Below, piece after piece: positions 15,885-25,795 of a stretch of 64,000 nt of DNA. Within the stretch, counting starts at the first letter, position 1; each line of letters starts with the position of its first letter. Source of the DNA: Paracoccus caeni (GTDB taxonomy: Bacteria; Pseudomonadota; Alphaproteobacteria; Rhodobacterales; Rhodobacteraceae); contig NZ_JAEPRQ010000002.1 in the NCBI RefSeq assembly GCF_016629665.1, positions 496,001-560,000 on the forward strand, given 5' to 3'. Made by a program: the position numbers and the translations under genes. A model generated the notes under the pieces. The model searched no databases, was not told the DNA's origin, and saw only the letters and a list, made by a program, of their open reading frames with translations.

Positions 15885-18299
15885 ATGCTGACACTTTTCC
15901 GCTGGCTTCTGCGCATGACGGTCGCGCTGATCGTGCTTCTGGTTCTGGCCGCGATCCTGACATGGTATTTCGCCGTCCGCTCGCTGCCCGATTACAATGC
16001 GACCTATGCGGTGCAGGGGATTTCCGGCCCGGTCGAGATCGTCCGCAGCACCGAAAACGTCCCGCATATCTTCGGCCAAAGCGATGAGGACGTGTTCTTC
16101 GCCCTTGGCCTTGCCCATGCGCAGGACCGGCTTTTCCAGATGACCCTGCTGCGCCGCGCCGCCCAAGGCCGGCTGGCCGAGGTCTATGGCGCGGGTGCCT
16201 TTCCCTCCGACGATCTGGCCCGGCGGCTGGAACTTTACCGCACCGCCTCGGATTCGCTGGCCGCACAGGATGCGCCGACCAAAGCCGCGCTGGAAGCCTA
16301 TGCCGCCGGTGTGAATCAGTGGATCGCCGAGGTGAACGAACAGGCGCTTGGCCGGGGCGCGCCGGAATTCTTTCTGGCGCCGCAGGACATCGCCTATTGG
16401 CAGCCCGCCGATTCCCTTGCGATCCTGAAGCTACTGGCGATCACCTCCAGCGATGCGGCAGCGGCTGAAATCCTGCGGGCAAGGCTGTCGCTGGCATGGC
16501 CGGAACGCGGACCAGAATTGCTGCTTGGCGAAGGCGGCACCGGCCCCCTGCCCCGCTACGAGTCGCTCTTTCCCGGTGCCCGCTTTGCCGCGCCCGAAAG
16601 CCGTCGTCCCGCCACGAATGATCGCAGCGTCGGCGACGTTCTGGTCCCCGGTCGCGGCCTTGGCGCAAACGCCTTTGCAGCGGTGGCCGAGCGCACGGCG
16701 GCGAATGGCGCGCTGCTGGCCAATGATCCGCAGGCCCCGCTGATCGCACCGGCGCTTTATTATCTGGCGCGGCTGCAACTCGGTTCCGGCGGCGTCATCG
16801 GCGCAACGATACCGGGGATGCCGGTGATCTTCTCGGGCCGTAACCCGCAACTTGCCTGGGGTCTGTCGCCTGCGCCGCTCGACGATGCCGACATCGCCAT
16901 CGAAGAGGTGCAGCCCGGCGCGGCGCATCGCTATCGCGGGCTGGACGGCTGGACCGATTTCAACAGCCGCAGCGAGGTGATCCGCGTTCTGGACGAACCC
17001 GACCGCACCGTCATTCTGCGGTTCAGCCGCAATGGCCCGCTGATCCCGGGGCTGGACCCCGGTCTGGCCGATGTAACGCCGCAGGGCTTCGTTCCGGCGC
17101 TTCGCTGGACCGGATTTTCGCGGACCGACACGACGATGACCGCGCTGATGGGGCTGATGCACGCCCATGACATCGACAGCGCGGCATCGGTGATGCAACA
17201 GGTGGTCGCGCCCTCAATGACCGTGTCGCTGGCCGATGCGTCGGGCATCCGGCAGCAGATCGTCGGGGTCGAGCCGGTCCGGGCCGAAGGGCATCCGACG
17301 GGCGGCGCCATGCCGGTTCCGGGTTGGGACGCCAATGCCGACTGGACCGGCATCCGGCAGATCGCGGCGAACCGCTCTGACCCCGGTAGCGAGTTGGTCA
17401 TCGCGACCGAAGAACGTGGCGCGATGGCGATGCGGCGCGGGCGGCTGACCCGGCTGCTGGAGGATCGCGAAATCCATTCGCGCGACAGCTTCATCGCCGC
17501 GCAGCTTGACATGGTCAGCCCGGCGGCCCGCTCGCTTCTGCCGTTGGTCGGTGCCGATCTGTGGTTCACCGACGAGCCCGCCGCCGCAGGCACGCCCGAG
17601 CGTCAGCGTCAGGATGCGTTGAACCTGCTGGCCGAATGGGACGGCGCAATGAACGAGCATCTGCCCGAGCCGCTGATCTACGCGGCTTGGATGGGCGCGT
17701 TGCAGGACCGCCTGATCCGCGACGAGTTGGGGCCGCTTTCCGACGATATCCTGCAACTGCATCCGGGTTTCATCGATGCCGTCTTCCGCAACCGCAACGG
17801 CGCGGCGGCATGGTGCGACATCGTCCAAAGCGCCCCGGTCGAGGATTGCACCACCATCGCCCGGCAGGCACTGGACCGCGCCATTCTGGCCCTGACCGAG
17901 CGGTATGGCCCGGATGTGACAAGCTGGCGGTGGGGCGACGCGCATCAGGCGCGGCACGTTCATCCGGGATTGGGCCGGATGCCTGCATTGCGGTGGATCG
18001 TGAACCTGACGCAGTCGATCTCGGGCGGGGCATTTTCGGTCAATCGCACCGATACGATGGGCTTCGGCGCCACCCCGTTCGAGGCGATCAGCGGGCCGGG
18101 CTATCGCGGGGTCTATGACCTTGCCGATCCCGACAGCTCGGTCTTTATCACCTCGACCGGGCAATCGGGGCATCCGCTGTCACGCCACTACGACGATCTG
18201 GCCGATCTGTGGCGGCGCGGCGAGTATATCGGCATGTCACTGGACCCCGACCTTGCGCGCGCGGCGGCGACCGGCATCACCAATCTGGTGCCGCAGTGA
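15885..18299 (+). CDS. Penicillin acylase family protein, catalytic serine apparently replaced
   Basis: An 804-residue protein of the S45 Ntn-hydrolase family, which in related species cleaves beta-lactam amides or N-acyl-homoserine lactones in the periplasm. A membrane anchor lies at residues 8-28. The alpha part has NVPHIFGQSDEDVFFALGLAHAQDRLFQM, characteristic of the family; beta-part landmarks are LLANDPQAPLIAP, PGMPVIFSGRNPQLAWGLS and a C-terminal SGPGYRGVYDL/TGQSGHPLSRHYDD. The usual self-cleavage point has G-S-N before an aromatic residue; here the aligned stretch is GLGANAFAA, with Ala for the nucleophile. This predicts no autoprocessing and no activity unless the alignment is shifted. 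Start 15885 gives a plausible anchor. It is divergent from the dehydrogenase gene. Confidence 0.82.
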   Translation: MLTLFRWLLRMTVALIVLLVLAAILTWYFAVRSLPDYNATYAVQGISGPVEIVRSTENVPHIFGQSDEDVFFALGLAHAQDRLFQMTLLRRAAQGRLAEVYGAGAFPSDDLARRLELYRTASDSLAAQDAPTKAALEAYAAGVNQWIAEVNEQALGRGAPEFFLAPQDIAYWQPADSLAILKLLAITSSDAAAAEILRARLSLAWPERGPELLLGEGGTGPLPRYESLFPGARFAAPESRRPATNDRSVGDVLVPGRGLGANAFAAVAERTAANGALLANDPQAPLIAPALYYLARLQLGSGGVIGATIPGMPVIFSGRNPQLAWGLSPAPLDDADIAIEEVQPGAAHRYRGLDGWTDFNSRSEVIRVLDEPDRTVILRFSRNGPLIPGLDPGLADVTPQGFVPALRWTGFSRTDTTMTALMGLMHAHDIDSAASVMQQVVAPSMTVSLADASGIRQQIVGVEPVRAEGHPTGGAMPVPGWDANADWTGIRQIAANRSDPGSELVIATEERGAMAMRRGRLTRLLEDREIHSRDSFIAAQLDMVSPAARSLLPLVGADLWFTDEPAAAGTPERQRQDALNLLAEWDGAMNEHLPEPLIYAAWMGALQDRLIRDELGPLSDDILQLHPGFIDAVFRNRNGAAAWCDIVQSAPVEDCTTIARQALDRAILALTERYGPDVTSWRWGDAHQARHVHPGLGRMPALRWIVNLTQSISGGAFSVNRTDTMGFGATPFEAISGPGYRGVYDLADPDSSVFITSTGQSGHPLSRHYDDLADLWRRGEYIGMSLDPDLARAAATGITNLVPQ

Positions 18300-18358
18300 G
18301 GCGGCAGGCGGCGTAATAGGGAAATCCCTGCACTTGTGAGGGAAAGCAGCAGAGGGGC

Positions 18359-18964
18359 TTATTCGGCCCCTTCGTCCGTCTTCTCCAGCGCATGCGCCTT
18401 ATAAAGCCCGGCATTCGCCATCAGGAATACGAACAGTACCACCGGCATGCCGAAGGTCTTGAAATAAACCCATGTCGTCTCGGACATGAAGCGCCAGACA
18501 AGCTCGTTCGCCACGGCCAGCGCGAAGAACAGCAATGTCATCCGCAGGGTCAGCTTGCGCCAGCCCTCGGCATCCATTGGCAGCGCCTCGCCCAGCACCA
18601 GACGCAGCCATTCCTTGCCCGCAAGCAGGCTGTAGCCCAATACTACGCCGAAGAGCAGATAGATGATCGTCGGCTTCATCTTGAAGAAGCGCGGGTCGTT
18701 CAGCCAGACCGAGAGACCGCCGAAAACCACCACCAGAACCAGCGTGGCGATCTGCATGGGGGCCAGCTTGCCGGTCAGCTTCCACTGAATCAGCGTGGCG
18801 ACCGCAAGGACCGGGATGAAGACCAGCGTGGCAAAGACCAGCGCGGTGTAATCCTGTCCCCAAAGCGTGACCGTCTCGCCGCGCTTCCACATGAAGACCG
18901 CGAAGAACAGCAGCAGCGGTCCAAGCTCCAGCGCCGGTTTGACCCAGGGTTTCGGTTCTTTCAT
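18359..18964 (-). CDS. yciB: Inner membrane protein YciB (septation protein A family)
   Basis: A 201-residue protein with five hydrophobic segments and the family blocks LELGPLLLFFAVF, FKMKPTIIYLLFG, and WRKLTLRMTLLFFALAVANELVWRF. YciB (also named IspZ) is linked to envelope integrity and intracellular septation in enterobacteria and Shigella. The ATG at 18964 has an AAGGAG site; the longer reading frame upstream is the antisense or overlapping shadow of the neighbouring EamA gene. The neighbouring gene ends 17 bp upstream on the same strand, so co-transcription is likely. Confidence 0.9.
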   Translation of the reverse strand: MKEPKPWVKPALELGPLLLFFAVFMWKRGETVTLWGQDYTALVFATLVFIPVLAVATLIQWKLTGKLAPMQIATLVLVVVFGGLSVWLNDPRFFKMKPTIIYLLFGVVLGYSLLAGKEWLRLVLGEALPMDAEGWRKLTLRMTLLFFALAVANELVWRFMSETTWVYFKTFGMPVVLFVFLMANAGLYKAHALEKTDEGAE

Positions 18965-18981
18965 CGCTTGCTCCTTCGGTC

Positions 18982-19881
18982 TCAGGCGGCCATTTCCACG
19001 ATCAGGGCGCCGGCGGCGATCAGCGCCATCAGCGCCACACGCACCGGCCCCACCTTTTCGCGCAGGACGAGCCAGCCGACAAGGGCTGCGAACACGGTCG
19101 AGGTTTCGCGCAGCACCGCCGCGCGACCGACATCGTCGATCCGGGTGGCCAGCATGATCGAGCCGAAGCTGGCAAAGGCGACCAGCGCGCCGATAAATCC
19201 GCGCACCGCAAGCGCCGGGATCTCGTCGCGCCGCAGCCGGACAAGCCGCGGCAGCGTCCAGAGCGGCATGAAGAGGGAATCGAACAGGAAAAACCATGCA
19301 AGGAAGGTGAATGGATCGGGCGAGAGCCGTATCCCCCATGCGTCATAGGTGGTGTAAAGCGCCACGAATGCCCCGGTCACCACCGCCCAGCACAGCGCCG
19401 GAACCAGCGTGTCGCGGCCGACGGTGACGTGGCGGAGGTTATAGGCGGCAAGGCCAAAGATCGCCCCGACCAGCAGCAGCACGCCCAGCCACTGGATCAG
19501 GTTGAAATGTTCGTGAAAGACCAGCCCGGCGGCGATGACGGCGAATAGCGGCCCGCTGCCCCGGACCACCGGATAGACCACGGTATAGGCGCCGCGCTGA
19601 TAGGTCTGGGCCTGCGCGACCTTGTAGGCGATGTGGATCACCATGGCGCCGAACAGGACCGGCCAGAGCGCGGGCTCGGGCCAGGGCACCACGAACAGGG
19701 CCAGTGGCAGGGCGATCAGGCCATAGCAGATGTCGATGACGGCGCGGCTGATCCATGGGTCGTGGCGGCCCTTTTGCAGGGCTCCGAACAGCGCGTGCAG
19801 GAAGGCCGCCGACAAAGCCAGCATGGTCGCGACGCGCGCGCCCTCGGGCGTGCCGGTGATCTGGTTGATCCATTCGCTCAT
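18982..19881 (-). CDS. EamA-family transporter
   Basis: A 299-residue inner membrane protein with ten predicted membrane segments in two EamA repeats. Notable are AFLHALFGALQKGRHDPWISR near the start, VVRGSGPLFAVIAAGLVFHEHF at the end of repeat 1, and REKVGPVRVALMALIAAGALIVEMAA at the C-terminus. This is a different subgroup from the DMT exporter at 4678-5586. Substrate unknown. It lies directly upstream of yciB; the pair may be one transcription unit. Confidence 0.83.
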   Translation of the reverse strand: MSEWINQITGTPEGARVATMLALSAAFLHALFGALQKGRHDPWISRAVIDICYGLIALPLALFVVPWPEPALWPVLFGAMVIHIAYKVAQAQTYQRGAYTVVYPVVRGSGPLFAVIAAGLVFHEHFNLIQWLGVLLLVGAIFGLAAYNLRHVTVGRDTLVPALCWAVVTGAFVALYTTYDAWGIRLSPDPFTFLAWFFLFDSLFMPLWTLPRLVRLRRDEIPALAVRGFIGALVAFASFGSIMLATRIDDVGRAAVLRETSTVFAALVGWLVLREKVGPVRVALMALIAAGALIVEMAA

Positions 19882-20113
19882 GACGCCTTGATGCGGCGGG
19901 ATTGCACGACATGCAAGCCGCGCAACGGCTGCGGGCGTTGCTGTCGATATTTGCGCAACGGAGATATCAGGGCGATGGTTTTGTCAGGAAATGCTGGGAT
20001 TTTGGCTGCACAAAGCATGCACCGCGCGGGCACGGGATGTGCACAGCCTGTACACCGCTTGCGAACGGTGGGTGTTGCGGCTTTGATACCGGGATGAGGA
20101 TGCCGGGGACAAA

Positions 20114-20686
20114 ATGATGCGCAAATTTGGCAAGGCGGTGCTGGCGATGCTTCTTGGCGGGGGAAGTCCGGGCGTCGCGGCGGCGCAAGACGATCAGCTT
20201 GTGGAACGCTTCCATGACGCGGTCGCGGAAGGTGCCGTCGATGCGGTCAGGGAGATGCTGGCGGTGACGCCCTCGCTTGCAACCTCGGTCGGGCGGTTCG
20301 GGTTTCAGCCGATGCAGTTGCAGGACGTTTATTTCGAGGAACGCATTCTGGACCTGCTGCTCGCTCAGGGGGCCGAGATCAACGGCGGCAATGATGAGGG
20401 GGTAACGCTTCTGCATATCGTCACCGAACCCGAGGCGGTGCCGGTCCTGATCGCCAAAGGCGCCGATCCCGAGGCGCGGGATATTCGCGGGTGGACGCCG
20501 CTGATCATGCAGGTTTCGAGTCAGGAAAACGGGCCTGATGTGGTGGCGGCCCTGCTTGAGGCGGGCGCTGACCCGGAAGCGGTGGGAAAGGACGGCAAGA
20601 CGGCGCTTGATATGGCGCTGGAGGGCGACGCCGACCCGGAATTGATCGCGATCCTGAAACAGGCGGCGGGCCAAAACCCTCGATGA
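20114..20686 (+). CDS. Secreted ankyrin-repeat protein
   Basis: A 190-residue protein with a signal peptide ending near GVAAAQ (about residue 24) followed by four to five ankyrin repeats. Recognisable repeat pieces are LDLLLAQGAEINGGNDEGVTLLHI, VPVLIAKGADPEARDIRGWTPLI and VVAALLEAGADPEAVGKDGKTALDMAL. Such periplasmic ankyrin proteins mediate protein contacts; in some bacteria they protect or partner catalases or toxins, but nothing here indicates a partner. Two adjacent ATG codons (20114 and 20117) are possible starts. It converges with the DUF1223 gene after a 9-bp gap. Confidence 0.85.
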   Translation: MMRKFGKAVLAMLLGGGSPGVAAAQDDQLVERFHDAVAEGAVDAVREMLAVTPSLATSVGRFGFQPMQLQDVYFEERILDLLLAQGAEINGGNDEGVTLLHIVTEPEAVPVLIAKGADPEARDIRGWTPLIMQVSSQENGPDVVAALLEAGADPEAVGKDGKTALDMALEGDADPELIAILKQAAGQNPR

Positions 20687-20695
20687 AGGACGGCT

Positions 20696-21712
20696 TCAGT
20701 CCAGACGGATCGCGGCGAGGATCGGGCCGGGATGGTCCGAGTCGCGTCTGTCGCTTTGGACCAGCACGACATGGCGGGTATCGGCGGGCATCTGGTCGTC
20801 GGCCGCGCCATCGGGATTGACGGTCATGCGCAGCGGGTTCGCGCCGTCCCATTCCGCCAGACGATCCATCGACAGAACCACATTCGTATAGGTGACCACC
20901 CTGCCCCGGTTCTCGCCCGCCGTCACCTCGACCTTGCGCTCGGGTGCGTAGCGGACCAGCAGGATATCGACCGAGCCGCCAAGATCGGACAGCGGCATCA
21001 GTTCGATCGTCTCGCCGTTTTCAGTGCTTTCGCGGCGGACGCTGACCATGGCCGGAGAGACGCGGTTGGCGTCGATCAGACCCATGAGTTGCGACGGGCC
21101 CGGCGCGACCGCCGTATCCTGACCGTCCACGATCAGTTGCGGCGTATAGACCGAACGCTCGCCCGAGGCGCGGGCGTAAAGTTCCTGCCGCTCGGTAAAT
21201 TCGGGGCGGGCAAAGCTGTCGGCCCAGCCAAGATAGTCCCAGTAATCGACGTGATAGGACAGCGGCAGCACATCCGGCTGATTGGCCAGATTGGACAGCA
21301 TCGCATCGGCGGGCGGACAGGACGAACAGCCCTGTGAGGTGAAAAGCTCGACCACCACCGGCAGCGCCGGGGGCGCGAAATCATAGTTCTCCATCGGCGG
21401 CGGAGCCATGTCCGAGGCGGCGAAGGCGTTATAGGTCGCGGTTTCGGGCGGCGCGAAAGCCTGACCCATGGCCGGTGCGGCGCGTCCGGCATCGTTTGGC
21501 GCGACAATGACCGGAGCCGCGGGGAAGCCGCCATTCGCGCCCTCATGCCCGGACCTGCCGCTGGAAGGTGCGGAACTGGCGGACATTGTGTCCTGCGCCA
21601 TGGCAACGCCGCCCATCAAAGGGGCAATGACCGCAAGAAGGATGCTTCTTGTCGTCAGGCGCTGTAGCATTGCGAGCACATAGCGATCATCTGAGGCTGT
21701 CGCAGATGTCAT
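20696..21712 (-). CDS. DUF1223 thioredoxin-fold secreted protein
   Basis: The core of this protein of about 338 residues is a DUF1223 domain: VVVELFTSQGCSSCPPADAMLSNLA with a CxxC thioredoxin-like motif, YHVDYWDYLGWADSF, and YTPQLIVDGQ. The family is secreted or periplasmic with unknown function, possibly redox. An N-terminal signal-like segment SILLAVIAPLMGGVAMAQD is followed by a roughly 70-residue proline/alanine-rich linker longer than usual. Start choice is uncertain: ATG codons at 21712 and 21670 are both in frame and neither has a strong ribosome site; 21670 would put the signal peptide at the extreme N-terminus. Confidence 0.8.
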   Translation of the reverse strand: MTSATASDDRYVLAMLQRLTTRSILLAVIAPLMGGVAMAQDTMSASSAPSSGRSGHEGANGGFPAAPVIVAPNDAGRAAPAMGQAFAPPETATYNAFAASDMAPPPMENYDFAPPALPVVVELFTSQGCSSCPPADAMLSNLANQPDVLPLSYHVDYWDYLGWADSFARPEFTERQELYARASGERSVYTPQLIVDGQDTAVAPGPSQLMGLIDANRVSPAMVSVRRESTENGETIELMPLSDLGGSVDILLVRYAPERKVEVTAGENRGRVVTYTNVVLSMDRLAEWDGANPLRMTVNPDGAADDQMPADTRHVVLVQSDRRDSDHPGPILAAIRLD

Positions 21713-21955
21713 CAATCCAGTCGTCCAATTCCGTGAAAGTCGAGGATCTGCATAGACCCAGCCAGGACAAATGAACAAATCAACGCTTTGTTAGCAGCAG
21801 CGAGAACACAGAAGCGTGCCTCTTGAGCAACAGCGAAAGGAATGGTATGCGATTGCATACAATTCTGATGCGACTCCCTTGCACCCGCCCGACGCATCGG
21901 GCAAAGCAGGTCACGCAAGCCAGACCCATCCAATTCGCAGACAGGGAGGCCCCCG

Positions 21956-24727
21956 ATGCCGATCCAAACCGGAACCGATACCGCCAAGACCCGCCGCACG
22001 CTGAAATCGGGCGCGCAGACGGTTGATTATTACTCGATCGCCGCCGCTACCGAAGCCGGCCTTGGCGATTTTTCCAAGTTGCCCGCGTCGCTTAAAGTGG
22101 TGCTGGAAAACATGCTGCGCTTTGAGGATGGTGGTCGCACCGTCAGCGTGGATGACATCAAGGCTTTCGCCGAATGGGCTGAAAAGGGTGGGAAAAACCC
22201 GCGCGAGATCGCCTATCGCCCGGCCCGCGTTCTGATGCAGGACTTCACCGGCGTTCCCGCCGTGGTCGATCTTGCGGCAATGCGCGACGGCATCAAGGCG
22301 CTTGGCGGCGACCCGCAGAAGATCAACCCGCTGAACCCGGTCGATCTGGTCATCGACCACTCGGTCATGATCGACGAATTCGGCACCCCCCGTGCGTTCG
22401 AGCGCAACGTGGAGCTGGAATACGAGCGTAACCTTGAGCGTTATACCTTCCTGAAATGGGGGCAGAACGCATTCAACAACTTCCGCGTTGTTCCGCCCGG
22501 CACCGGCATCTGCCATCAGGTGAACCTTGAATATCTGGCCCAGACCGTCTGGACCGATACCGATCAAAACGGCGCGACCGTCGCCTATCCCGACACGCTG
22601 GTCGGCACCGATTCGCACACCACCATGGTCAACGGCCTTGCCGTCCTTGGCTGGGGCGTCGGCGGGATCGAGGCCGAGGCCGCGATGCTGGGTCAGCCGA
22701 TCTCGATGCTGATCCCGGAAGTGGTGGGTTTCAAGATCACCGGCGCGCTGCGCGAAGGTCTGACCGCCACCGATCTGGTGCTGAAGGTCGTGCAGATGCT
22801 GCGCAAGCATGGCGTGGTCAACAAATTCGTCGAATTCTATGGCGACGGTCTGGACAACATGCCGCTGGCCGACCGCGCGACCATCGCCAACATGGCCCCG
22901 GAATATGGCGCCACCTGCGGCTTCTTCCCGATCGATGACGAAACGCTGCGCTATCTGCGCCAGACCGGCCGCGAGGAAGATCGCATCGCGCTGGTCGAGG
23001 CCTATGCGAAAGAGAACGGTTTCTGGCGCGGCAAGGATTACGCGCCGGTCTATTCCTCGACGCTGGAGCTGGATCAGGGCGATGTCGTGCCCGCCATCTC
23101 GGGTCCGAAACGTCCGCAGGATCACGTGGCCCTGACCGACTCGGCCTTCGAGTTCCAGAAATACATCTGCGGCACCCGCAAGCTGCCCGATCCGGCGCGC
23201 GCGGAAATCAAGGATTGGAACGAAGAAGGCGGCGCCCCTGCCCCGACCGACCTGCCCGGCCATCACGACGGCTATAATTCCGGCACCGTCGAGGGGCAGG
23301 ATTACAAGCTGCATGACGGCTCGGTGGTGATTGCGGCGATTACGTCCTGCACCAACACCTCGAACCCCTATGTGCTGATGGCCGCCGGTCTGGTGGCGCG
23401 CAAGGCACGCGCGCTTGGCCTGACCCGCAAGCCCTGGGTGAAAACCTCGCTGGCTCCGGGCTCGCAGGTGGTCGAGGAATATCTGAAGGCCGCAAATCTT
23501 CAGGACGATCTGGACGCGCTTGGCTTTAACCTTGTTGGTTTCGGCTGCACCACCTGCATCGGCAACTCGGGCCCGTTGCAGCCCGAGATTTCCAAGTCGA
23601 TCAACGACAATGATCTGGTCGCGGTGTCGGTCCTGTCGGGCAACCGCAACTTCGAAGGCCGGATCAGCCCGGATGTCCGCGCCAACTATCTGGCCTCGCC
23701 GCCGCTGGTCGTGGCTTATGCCATTGCCGGTGACATGAATATCGACGTCACCCGCGAGCCGCTGGCCTATACCGCCGAAGGTAAGCCGGTCTTCCTGAAA
23801 GACATCTGGCCAAGCTCGAAAGAGGTTGCCGAGCTGGTCGAGACCGTCGTGACCCGCGAGATGTTCCAGGCCAAATATGCCGACGTGTTCAAGGGTGACG
23901 AGCGTTGGCAGGCGGTCGAAGTGACCGACAGCGAGACCTATGACTGGCCGCCGACCTCGACCTATATCCAGAACCCGCCCTATTTCCGCGGCATGGCGCA
24001 GGAAGCAGGCGAGATCCACAATATCAGCAACGCCCGCATTCTGGCGCTGCTGGGCGACATGATCACCACCGACCACATCAGCCCGGCCGGTTCCTTCAAG
24101 GCCGACACCCCGGCAGGCCGCTATCTGACCGAGCGTCAGGTCGCGCCGCGTGATTTCAACAGCTACGGCTCGCGCCGGGGCAACCACGAAATCATGATGC
24201 GCGGCACCTTCGCCAATATCCGCATCAAGAACGAGATGCTGGACGGGGTCGAAGGCGGCTTCTCGAAAGACGTGTCGGGCAATCAGGCGGCGATCTATGA
24301 CGCGGCCATGTCCTATGCCGATCAGGGCACGCCGCTGATCGTCATCGGCGGCATCGAATACGGTGCCGGTTCCTCGCGCGACTGGGCGGCGAAGGGGACG
24401 AACCTTCTGGGCGTCAAGGCGGTCATCGCCGAAAGCTTCGAGCGTATCCACCGCTCGAACCTCGTGGGCATGGGCGTGGTGCCGTTCGAGTTCACCGACG
24501 GCCAGAACCGCAAGAACCTGAACCTGAAGGGCGACGAGGTGATCTCGATCGGCGGGCTTGAGGGCGATTTCAAACCGCTGTCGCTGGTTCCGGCGACGAT
24601 CACCTATGCCGATGGCACGGTGAAAGAGATCCAGATCAAGGCCCGCGTCGATACCGAGGTCGAGATTGAATACCTCAAGAACGGCGGCGTGCTGCAATAC
24701 GTGCTGCGCAATCTGGCGAAAAGCTGA
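21956..24727 (+). CDS. acnA: Aconitate hydratase A
   Basis: A 923-residue AcnA/IRP1-type aconitase that interconverts citrate and isocitrate in the TCA cycle using a [4Fe-4S] cluster. Cluster cysteines are in [12 protein letters not shown] near 461 and [14 protein letters not shown] near 527-530. Other family signatures include [39 protein letters not shown] and the swivelling domain motif [43 protein letters not shown] region near 800-840. The GGGAGG site precedes the ATG. A strong intrinsic terminator follows. Full length and intact. A very long antisense open frame opposite this gene is a codon-usage artefact. Confidence 0.98.
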   Translation: MPIQTGTDTAKTRRTLKSGAQTVDYYSIAAATEAGLGDFSKLPASLKVVLENMLRFEDGGRTVSVDDIKAFAEWAEKGGKNPREIAYRPARVLMQDFTGVPAVVDLAAMRDGIKALGGDPQKINPLNPVDLVIDHSVMIDEFGTPRAFERNVELEYERNLERYTFLKWGQNAFNNFRVVPPGTGICHQVNLEYLAQTVWTDTDQNGATVAYPDTLVGTDSHTTMVNGLAVLGWGVGGIEAEAAMLGQPISMLIPEVVGFKITGALREGLTATDLVLKVVQMLRKHGVVNKFVEFYGDGLDNMPLADRATIANMAPEYGATCGFFPIDDETLRYLRQTGREEDRIALVEAYAKENGFWRGKDYAPVYSSTLELDQGDVVPAISGPKRPQDHVALTDSAFEFQKYICGTRKLPDPARAEIKDWNEEGGAPAPTDLPGHHDGYNSGTVEGQDYKLHDGSVVIAAITSCTNTSNPYVLMAAGLVARKARALGLTRKPWVKTSLAPGSQVVEEYLKAANLQDDLDALGFNLVGFGCTTCIGNSGPLQPEISKSINDNDLVAVSVLSGNRNFEGRISPDVRANYLASPPLVVAYAIAGDMNIDVTREPLAYTAEGKPVFLKDIWPSSKEVAELVETVVTREMFQAKYADVFKGDERWQAVEVTDSETYDWPPTSTYIQNPPYFRGMAQEAGEIHNISNARILALLGDMITTDHISPAGSFKADTPAGRYLTERQVAPRDFNSYGSRRGNHEIMMRGTFANIRIKNEMLDGVEGGFSKDVSGNQAAIYDAAMSYADQGTPLIVIGGIEYGAGSSRDWAAKGTNLLGVKAVIAESFERIHRSNLVGMGVVPFEFTDGQNRKNLNLKGDEVISIGGLEGDFKPLSLVPATITYADGTVKEIQIKARVDTEVEIEYLKNGGVLQYVLRNLAKS

Positions 24728-24750
24728 TCGTCAGCGTCATGGAAAAGGAA

Positions 24751-24777
24751 AACCCCGGCCATCGCGCCGGGGTTTTT
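24751..24777 (+). terminator. Intrinsic terminator of acnA
   Basis: A perfect 9-bp stem (24751-24759 with 24766-24774) with a 6-nt loop is followed by a run of T. It lies 24 bp after the acnA stop codon. Confidence 0.9.
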
Positions 24778-24871
24778 CAATTGTCAAAGCCGTGTCCGGG
24801 CGATCTGGCGGGTTCGCGAAGCAGCCTTGCCCCCGCCGGGACCGGGGGCGCCGATGCGGCAGCCGCTGCGG

Positions 24872-25795
24872 TCAGTATTTCAGGCCGGTATCACACAGCA
24901 CCGTCGCAACGGTGGCGTTTCCGCCCAACCGGCCCGACGCCAGCAGCTTGGCCGCCGCGCAGACATTGGCTGCGGCGGAATAGCCGACATACAGACCTTC
25001 GCGGATCGCAAGCTGTCGGTGCCAGTGTTCGACCTCTTCATCCGTCACCGTCAGGCTGAAATCCATCAGCCCGGCATCCCAATGCGGCGGGATCGCACCA
25101 TAGCTGGTGCCCTGAACGATATGGCGGGGCTTGGTGACAGGCCGTCCTGCCAGTGGTTCGCTTCCCTCTGGCTCAACCGCGACGCATAGGGTTGCGGGAT
25201 TGGCGGCCTTCAGCGCGCGGGCCACGCCAATAAAAGTGCAGCCGGTGCCGACCGCCGCGACCCAGCCATCCACCCTGCCGCCATATTGTTCAAGGATCTC
25301 CGGCCCGGTGCTGGTCTCATGGGCAAGGATGCCTTCCACCGCATTGAACTGATCGACATAAAAAGCCGCTTCCTCGCGACCGATCCGGGCGGCTTCGTCG
25401 GCTGCGGCAGTCACATCGGCGCCGGTGACCTGCCCCGGGGCTCCGTCAACCTGCGGGACCAGAACCACCTTTGCGCCCAGCCCCTCCATCATCCGGGCAC
25501 GGGCGGGGCTGTTGCCCGCCGACATCGTCGCGATGAACGGATGACCCAGCGCGGCGCATACCACCGCAAGACCCGCCCCCATATTGCCGCTGGTCATCTC
25601 GACCACCGGCATTCCCGGTTTCAGCCGCCCGTCCTGTCGCGCGGCAAGCAGGATGGCCTTGGCCGCGCGATCCTTCACACTGCCGCCGGGCTGCAGAAAT
25701 TCGGCCTTGGCAACAATCCGGCCCGGTCCGGCATGGATCCGGTCCAAGGAGACCAGCGGCGTGTGGCCGATCAGATCGAGGGCCGAGGTCAACAT
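24872..25795 (-). CDS. PLP-dependent cysteine synthase-family enzyme
   Basis: A 307-residue fold-type II PLP enzyme. The PLP lysine is in QPGGSVKDRAAKA near residue 41; the substrate-binding loop is EMTSGNMGAG (TSGNTG in classical CysK); the phosphate-binding loop is VGTGCTFIGVA (GTGGT in CysK); and VEPEGSEPLAG is near 205. The two substitutions Met for Thr and Cys for Gly separate it from canonical O-acetylserine sulfhydrylase and suggest a related activity on another substrate. An AGGAG site precedes the ATG. It is opposite in direction to acnA and the iron operon, and has no clear operon partner. Confidence 0.85.
   Translation of the reverse strand: MLTSALDLIGHTPLVSLDRIHAGPGRIVAKAEFLQPGGSVKDRAAKAILLAARQDGRLKPGMPVVEMTSGNMGAGLAVVCAALGHPFIATMSAGNSPARARMMEGLGAKVVLVPQVDGAPGQVTGADVTAAADEAARIGREEAAFYVDQFNAVEGILAHETSTGPEILEQYGGRVDGWVAAVGTGCTFIGVARALKAANPATLCVAVEPEGSEPLAGRPVTKPRHIVQGTSYGAIPPHWDAGLMDFSLTVTDEEVEHWHRQLAIREGLYVGYSAAANVCAAAKLLASGRLGGNATVATVLCDTGLKY

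Noticed and set aside
21911-24697. A 928-codon open frame antisense to acnA
   Set aside because: It is a mirror of a high-GC gene with strong third-position bias. The protein is rich in Arg, His and Asp without domains, and acnA on the other strand is unquestionable.
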